A DNA stretch of 7,951 nt from assembly GCA_022702195.1 (NCBI GenBank), contig JAKONB010000240.1, positions 1 through 7,951 of the forward strand. Reading direction: 5' to 3'. The notes below the pieces were generated by a model. It was not told where the DNA came from. It did not search any database and was given only the letters and a program-made list of their open reading frames with translations. A program made the translations under genes and the position numbers. Origin of the DNA: Beijerinckiaceae bacterium. GTDB lineage: Bacteria > Pseudomonadota > Alphaproteobacteria > Rhizobiales > Beijerinckiaceae. Below, one piece after another: positions 5,713-7,951 of this stretch; the stretch's first letter is position 1, and each line of letters opens with the position of its first letter.

Positions 5713-6357
5713 TCAGCTCTTCTTGCGGAACGCGTCGAGGCTGACGACCTCGGCGCCCGAATCGGGGGCGTCGCCGTCCTTCTTCGGCTTGGGTGCCGGA
5801 GCCTCCTTACCGTCCTCGGCCTTGGCACCATTCTGGGCGGAGCCAGACGAGACGCCCTTGGACGAGGCCTGCCCGATCGTGGCGATGCCGGTTCCCTTCG
5901 GCGAGACTTCGCCCGGCTCGGAGGCCGCGCCCCGTGGAGTGTTCTTGCCGACCGCGGCCGGGACGTCCCCGTCCTCTTCTTCGACGACCTCCTCCGAGCC
6001 CTCGCTCAGGTCGAACTTCAGACCGAACTGGACAGATGGGTCGAAGAACCCAGTCAGCGCGTCGAACGGCACCAGGAGACGCTCCGGAACGCCGGAGAAG
6101 GACAGACCAACCTCGAAATTGTGCTCGTTGACGCCAAGGTCCCAGAACTGATGCTGGAGGACGATGGTCATGTCCTGCGGGTATTTTTCGCGCAGACGCT
6201 GGGACATCCGCACGCCCGGCGCTTCCGTCCGGAAGGACACGTAGAAATGGTGCTCGCCGGCAAGCCCGTCGCGGGCCGCGTCGGTCAATACCTTGCGCAC
6301 GACGCCGCGCAGGGCGTCCTGCACCAGAAGATCGTAGCGGATCAGGTCGTCTGCCAT
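5713..6357 (-). CDS. sspB: ClpXP adaptor SspB, alphaproteobacterial type
   Basis: 214 residues. The first ~118 are the SspB substrate-binding fold: IRYDLLVQDALRGVVRKVL (6-24), GEHHFYVSF (34-42), PQDMTIVLQHQFWDL (60-74) and FEVGLSFSGVPERLLVPFDALTGFFDPSV. SspB tethers ssrA-tagged and some other substrates to the ClpX unfoldase, speeding ClpXP degradation in the cytosol. A long disordered linker rich in E, G, S, A, P and K (about 119-200) leads to the tail VVSLDAFRKK (204-213), which looks like the short ClpX-docking motif of alphaproteobacterial SspB. The start ATG has only a weak Shine-Dalgarno. Upstream lies a 351-bp non-coding stretch; downstream it converges tail to tail with the P450. In many relatives, as I recall, sspB sits near thyA and the fumC/DUF4169 genes, consistent with this locus. 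Confidence 0.9.
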   Translation of the reverse strand: MADDLIRYDLLVQDALRGVVRKVLTDAARDGLAGEHHFYVSFRTEAPGVRMSQRLREKYPQDMTIVLQHQFWDLGVNEHNFEVGLSFSGVPERLLVPFDALTGFFDPSVQFGLKFDLSEGSEEVVEEEDGDVPAAVGKNTPRGAASEPGEVSPKGTGIATIGQASSKGVSSGSAQNGAKAEDGKEAPAPKPKKDGDAPDSGAEVVSLDAFRKKS

Positions 6358-6469
6358 CGGCGGTCGCTTATGCCCGGTCTGTGCCCGCCGTCACGCGCAG
6401 TCGAGGCGCACCGGATCGGATGAAAATCAAGGGGAAACACCGGCTCGCCGGCTTTCCTGGAACTCCGCC

Positions 6470-6508
6470 CGAACGGTCTGCACCGTCCGGACACTTCGGA
6501 ACTGTTCG
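6470..6508. promoter_or_regulatory. Imperfect dyad / potential hairpin upstream of sspB and CPBP genes
   Basis: CGAACGGT (6470-6477) can pair with ACTGTTCG (6501-6508) over 8 positions with one G-U wobble. Inside is the self-complementary octamer GTCCGGAC (6485-6492), centred within one base of the outer dyad. A competing hairpin, ACGGT-CTGC-ACCGT (6473-6486), is also possible. This could be an operator or transcript structure; function is not established. Confidence 0.3.
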
Positions 6509-6690
6509 TCGTCCCATCGCGATCGGCCCTGGAATACGCCGTGCCGGTCTTTCGCCCGCCCGGCATCCCGAGCTTCCGCCAAAAGAACGACCCTGTCGAG
6601 CCCGTAGGCCTTGCGTCCAAAAGCCCGTGGCTCCGTCCGCATAGCCCGGCTACCGTTCGCGACGCCGGCTCGGCCGGTTCGCATCACATA

Positions 6691-6697
6691 GAGGGAG
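6691..6697 (+). promoter_or_regulatory. Ribosome binding site suggesting a TTG start for the CPBP gene
   Basis: GAGGGAG sits 11 bases before TTG at 6709. No in-frame ATG or GTG exists between the open frame's GTG at 6541 (no RBS) and the ATG at 6832, which would fall within the first membrane helix. The TTG is therefore the best start. Confidence 0.55.
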
Positions 6698-6708
6698 TCC
6701 GGACGCTT

Positions 6709-7560
6709 TTGAAGCCCGATCCTGGTGCCCCGTTGCCGGCCGCCGGAACCTCCGCCCCGATCCCGGGTGCCGACGCGGTTTCCGGCCGTCCCGGACGGCT
6801 CCGGGACGCGGTCCGGACCCTGGCGATCGTCATGGGGCTGATCGTCCAGGCCTTTTTCTATCTCGGTGCCGCGAGCCTCGTCGCCTTCGTGATCGTGCGC
6901 GTCGGAGCCGATTGGCTCGACGGTCGCAACCCGCTCGGCGGCGCAGAGCGCCCGCGCCTCTATCCACGGCAGATGGCTGCGCGCGAGCTCGCCCTCGACG
7001 TGACCCGCCAAATCGCCCTGGCCGGGCTGGTCATCGGCATCGCCCACTGGCGCGATCGCACGGGGTGGCGGCGGCGGCTCGGCCTCGCATCGGTGGCGGG
7101 AGGACCCCCGGGTCTGAGCCCGCTGCGCCTCGGGGCCATCCTGCTGGTCTGGCCGTTTCTGCATATCGCCTGGGTCACGGCGGCGGCGGATATCTTCCAG
7201 ACACCGTTCGGGCGCCGGGTGGCGCTCTCACCGACCTTGAGCGCGACCACCGCCGCGATCTGGCTCACTTATGTGACGGTGCTGGCCCCTTTCGCCGAAG
7301 AATTGCTGATGCGTGGCGCGGTGTTCGCCCGCGGTGTGGTGCGCCTCGGCCCGGCCGGAACCATCCTCGTCACTTCCCTCCTCTTCGCAGGCGCGCATGT
7401 GGCGCCCGCAGGCCTGGCGCGGCCGGTCTCCCTGCTGCCCCTCGCGCTGATGCTCGGCTGGCTGCGCTGGCGCAGCGGCCGCCTCTGGCCCTGCATTCTG
7501 CTCCACGGCTGGAGCAATCTCGCGATGATCGCCTACGTCCTTACCCCCGCCGAAGCCTGA
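6709..7560 (+). CDS. CPBP-family (Rce1/CAAX-like) intramembrane metalloprotease
   Basis: 283 residues from TTG 6709. A hydrophilic proline-rich N-terminus (1-35) precedes several membrane helices, roughly at 40-64, 98-113, 140-158, 180-195, 216-232, 240-252 and 262-275. The three motifs of the CPBP/Abi family are present in order: EELLMR (EExxxR; Glu197, Glu198, Arg202), FAGAH (FxxxH; Phe226, His230) and HGWSN (HxxxN; His266, Asn270). These form the membrane-embedded active site of the Rce1/MmRce1 type, so it is probably an active peptidase of the inner membrane. Bacterial members serve varied roles (bacteriocin self-immunity, maturation of peptides, anti-sigma processing); the substrate here is unknown and no bacteriocin or pheromone gene is adjacent. 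The start is uncertain: the frame runs on upstream to GTG 6541, but that extension is not membrane-like. It lies 204 bp before thyA on the same strand. Confidence 0.87.
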   Translation: MKPDPGAPLPAAGTSAPIPGADAVSGRPGRLRDAVRTLAIVMGLIVQAFFYLGAASLVAFVIVRVGADWLDGRNPLGGAERPRLYPRQMAARELALDVTRQIALAGLVIGIAHWRDRTGWRRRLGLASVAGGPPGLSPLRLGAILLVWPFLHIAWVTAAADIFQTPFGRRVALSPTLSATTAAIWLTYVTVLAPFAEELLMRGAVFARGVVRLGPAGTILVTSLLFAGAHVAPAGLARPVSLLPLALMLGWLRWRSGRLWPCILLHGWSNLAMIAYVLTPAEA

Positions 7561-7597
7561 ATTTCCGCGAGCGATGTAGCCGGTGCGAAGTGCCGAA

Positions 7598-7669
7598 AAC
7601 GGAAAGCCGTTGCCCCGGAAACATCATGCGACCTCAGCGCTTCGAAGCGCATGGCCGCTTCGTCGAAGC
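7598..7669. repeat. Cluster of palindromes between the CPBP gene and thyA
   Basis: Three structures lie in the 204-bp gap: AACGG-AAAG-CCGTT (7598-7611), a perfect 14-bp palindrome GCGCTTCGAAGCGC (7637-7650), and GCTTCG-T-CGAAGC (7657-7669). The last two share the same half-site GCTTCG and their centres are 19.5 bp apart, about two helical turns. None is followed by a T-run, so they do not look like a standard terminator. Twin operator sites for thyA or a small REP-like repeat are possible. The rest of the gap (7670-7755) shows nothing clear. Confidence 0.5.
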
Positions 7670-7755
7670 CGCAGCCCGCGCCAGGAACGTGTTGACGGAA
7701 CCGGCTCGGGATCTCGCCTCGTGGCGGCGTTCGGGCTATCGCAGATGTTCGGAAC

Positions 7756-7759
7756 GGAG
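7756..7759 (+). promoter_or_regulatory. Ribosome binding site of thyA
   Basis: GGAG lies five bases before the ATG at 7765, supporting this start, which also aligns with the N-terminus of E. coli ThyA. Confidence 0.65.
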
Positions 7760-7764
7760 CCGCG

Positions 7765-7951
7765 ATGCACGCCTATCATCAGCTTCTCGAACGCATCCTG
7801 AGCGAGGGTGTCCGCAAGGACGACCGCACCGGCACCGGCACGCTCTCGGTGTTCGGTCACCAGATGCGGTTCGATCTGGAGGCCGGTTTCCCGCTGGTGA
7901 CGACCAAGCAGCTGCATCTGCGCTCCATCATCCACGAATTGCTGTGGTTCC
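7765..7951 (+). CDS. thyA: Thymidylate synthase ThyA, N-terminal fragment
   Basis: The first 62 codons, cut by the right edge. ThyA methylates dUMP to dTMP with methylene-tetrahydrofolate in the cytosol. The translation begins MHAYHQLLERILSEG and continues with DDRTGTGTLSVFGHQMRFDL (19-38), FPLVTTKQLHLRSIIHELLWF (42-62); this is the family's N-terminus almost residue for residue. Arg21, the dUMP phosphate-binding arginine of E. coli numbering, and Glu58 in HELLWF are both at the expected positions. The catalytic cysteine lies outside the window. Dihydrofolate reductase is a common downstream partner in relatives but cannot be checked here. It is on the same strand as the CPBP gene, 204 bp away, and is likely to have its own promoter. 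Confidence 0.96.
   Translation, partial: MHAYHQLLERILSEGVRKDDRTGTGTLSVFGHQMRFDLEAGFPLVTTKQLHLRSIIHELLWF

Larger units (their letters stand above)
6358..6708. other. 351-bp divergent intergenic region between sspB and the CPBP gene
   Basis: It should hold the promoters of both flanking genes, but I found no convincing -35/-10 pair on either strand. Open frames here (one from ATG 6420, the 5' extension from GTG 6541 and minus-strand frames) lack good RBSs and resemble no family I know. The clearest structure is an imperfect dyad at 6470-6508, listed separately. A smaller CCGG-CTCG-CCGG dyad lies at 6440-6451. No tRNA or recognised small RNA is seen. Confidence 0.5.

Noticed and set aside
6420..6644. 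Small plus-strand open frame starting MKIKGKHRLAGFPG
   Set aside because: There is no Shine-Dalgarno, no recognisable family, and the later residues are proline/arginine-rich shadow-like sequence overlapping the CPBP upstream region.
6632..6705. tRNA-like sequence with GGTTCGCATC resembling a T-arm and GTCCG/CGGAC ends
   Set aside because: No consistent acceptor stem, D-arm or anticodon arm can be drawn with proper spacing; the match is to a short common motif only.
6427..7164. 245-codon minus-strand open frame opposite the CPBP gene
   Set aside because: It is antisense to membrane-helix coding sequence that carries all three CPBP motifs; its own product is charged, repetitive and unrecognisable.
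7692..7720. Possible thyA promoter with TTGACG at 7692-7697
   Set aside because: Bases 16-18 positions downstream (cgcctc region) bear no likeness to a -10 box, so only half a promoter is visible.
7624..7935. 103-codon minus-strand open frame at the thyA start
   Set aside because: It is antisense to thyA, whose N-terminus is nearly identical to the family, and has no family resemblance of its own.

Overview
The window is high-GC DNA that reads like an alphaproteobacterium of the Hyphomicrobiales (Rhizobiales), most likely a Methylobacterium/Methylorubrum-type genome. This rests on the alphaproteobacterial SspB form, the fumC / DUF4169 / ribbon-helix-helix gene trio, a Rhizobiales-looking intergenic palindrome, and the GC-rich codon use throughout. 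The assignment is by recognition, not by a search. Both ends are cut: the window opens in the 3' end of glcF and closes 62 codons into thyA.

Layout: (1) 1-276, the C-terminus of the glycolate oxidase iron-sulfur subunit (+). (2) 344-2169, a divergent pair: a Tat-exported metallo-beta-lactamase-fold hydrolase (-) and an AraC-type regulator (+), sharing an 83-bp gap with two short dyads. (3) 2170-2284, a compact gene end between converging genes, with an imperfect palindromic repeat and then a 15-bp perfect hairpin terminator. (4) 2285-4151, a minus-strand operon read as fumC, DUF4169 protein, ribbon-helix-helix protein. (5) 4279-5712, a cytochrome P450 (+), divergent from fumC. (6) 5713-6357, sspB (-), whose stop codon abuts the P450 stop with no gap. 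(7) 6358-6708, a 351-bp divergent non-coding stretch. (8) 6709-7560, a CPBP-family intramembrane protease (+). (9) 7561-7764, an intergenic region with two closely spaced palindromes. (10) thyA from 7765.

Most genes are housekeeping: glyoxylate metabolism (glcF), TCA cycle (fumC), protein quality control through ClpXP (sspB) and dTMP synthesis (thyA). As I recall, fumC-DUF4169-RHH, sspB and thyA lie close together in many alphaproteobacteria. Here the P450 and the CPBP protease are interleaved with them and look like accessory insertions. The MBL hydrolase and its divergent AraC regulator form a second accessory module.

I see no CRISPR array, insertion sequence, tRNA/rRNA or phage gene, and no convincing case for a new multi-gene system. 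The most useful leads are the covarying palindromic repeat at 2173-2214, the paired palindromes ahead of thyA, the methyl-parathion-hydrolase-like spacing of metal ligands in the exported MBL protein, and the unexplained DUF4169/RHH companions of fumC.
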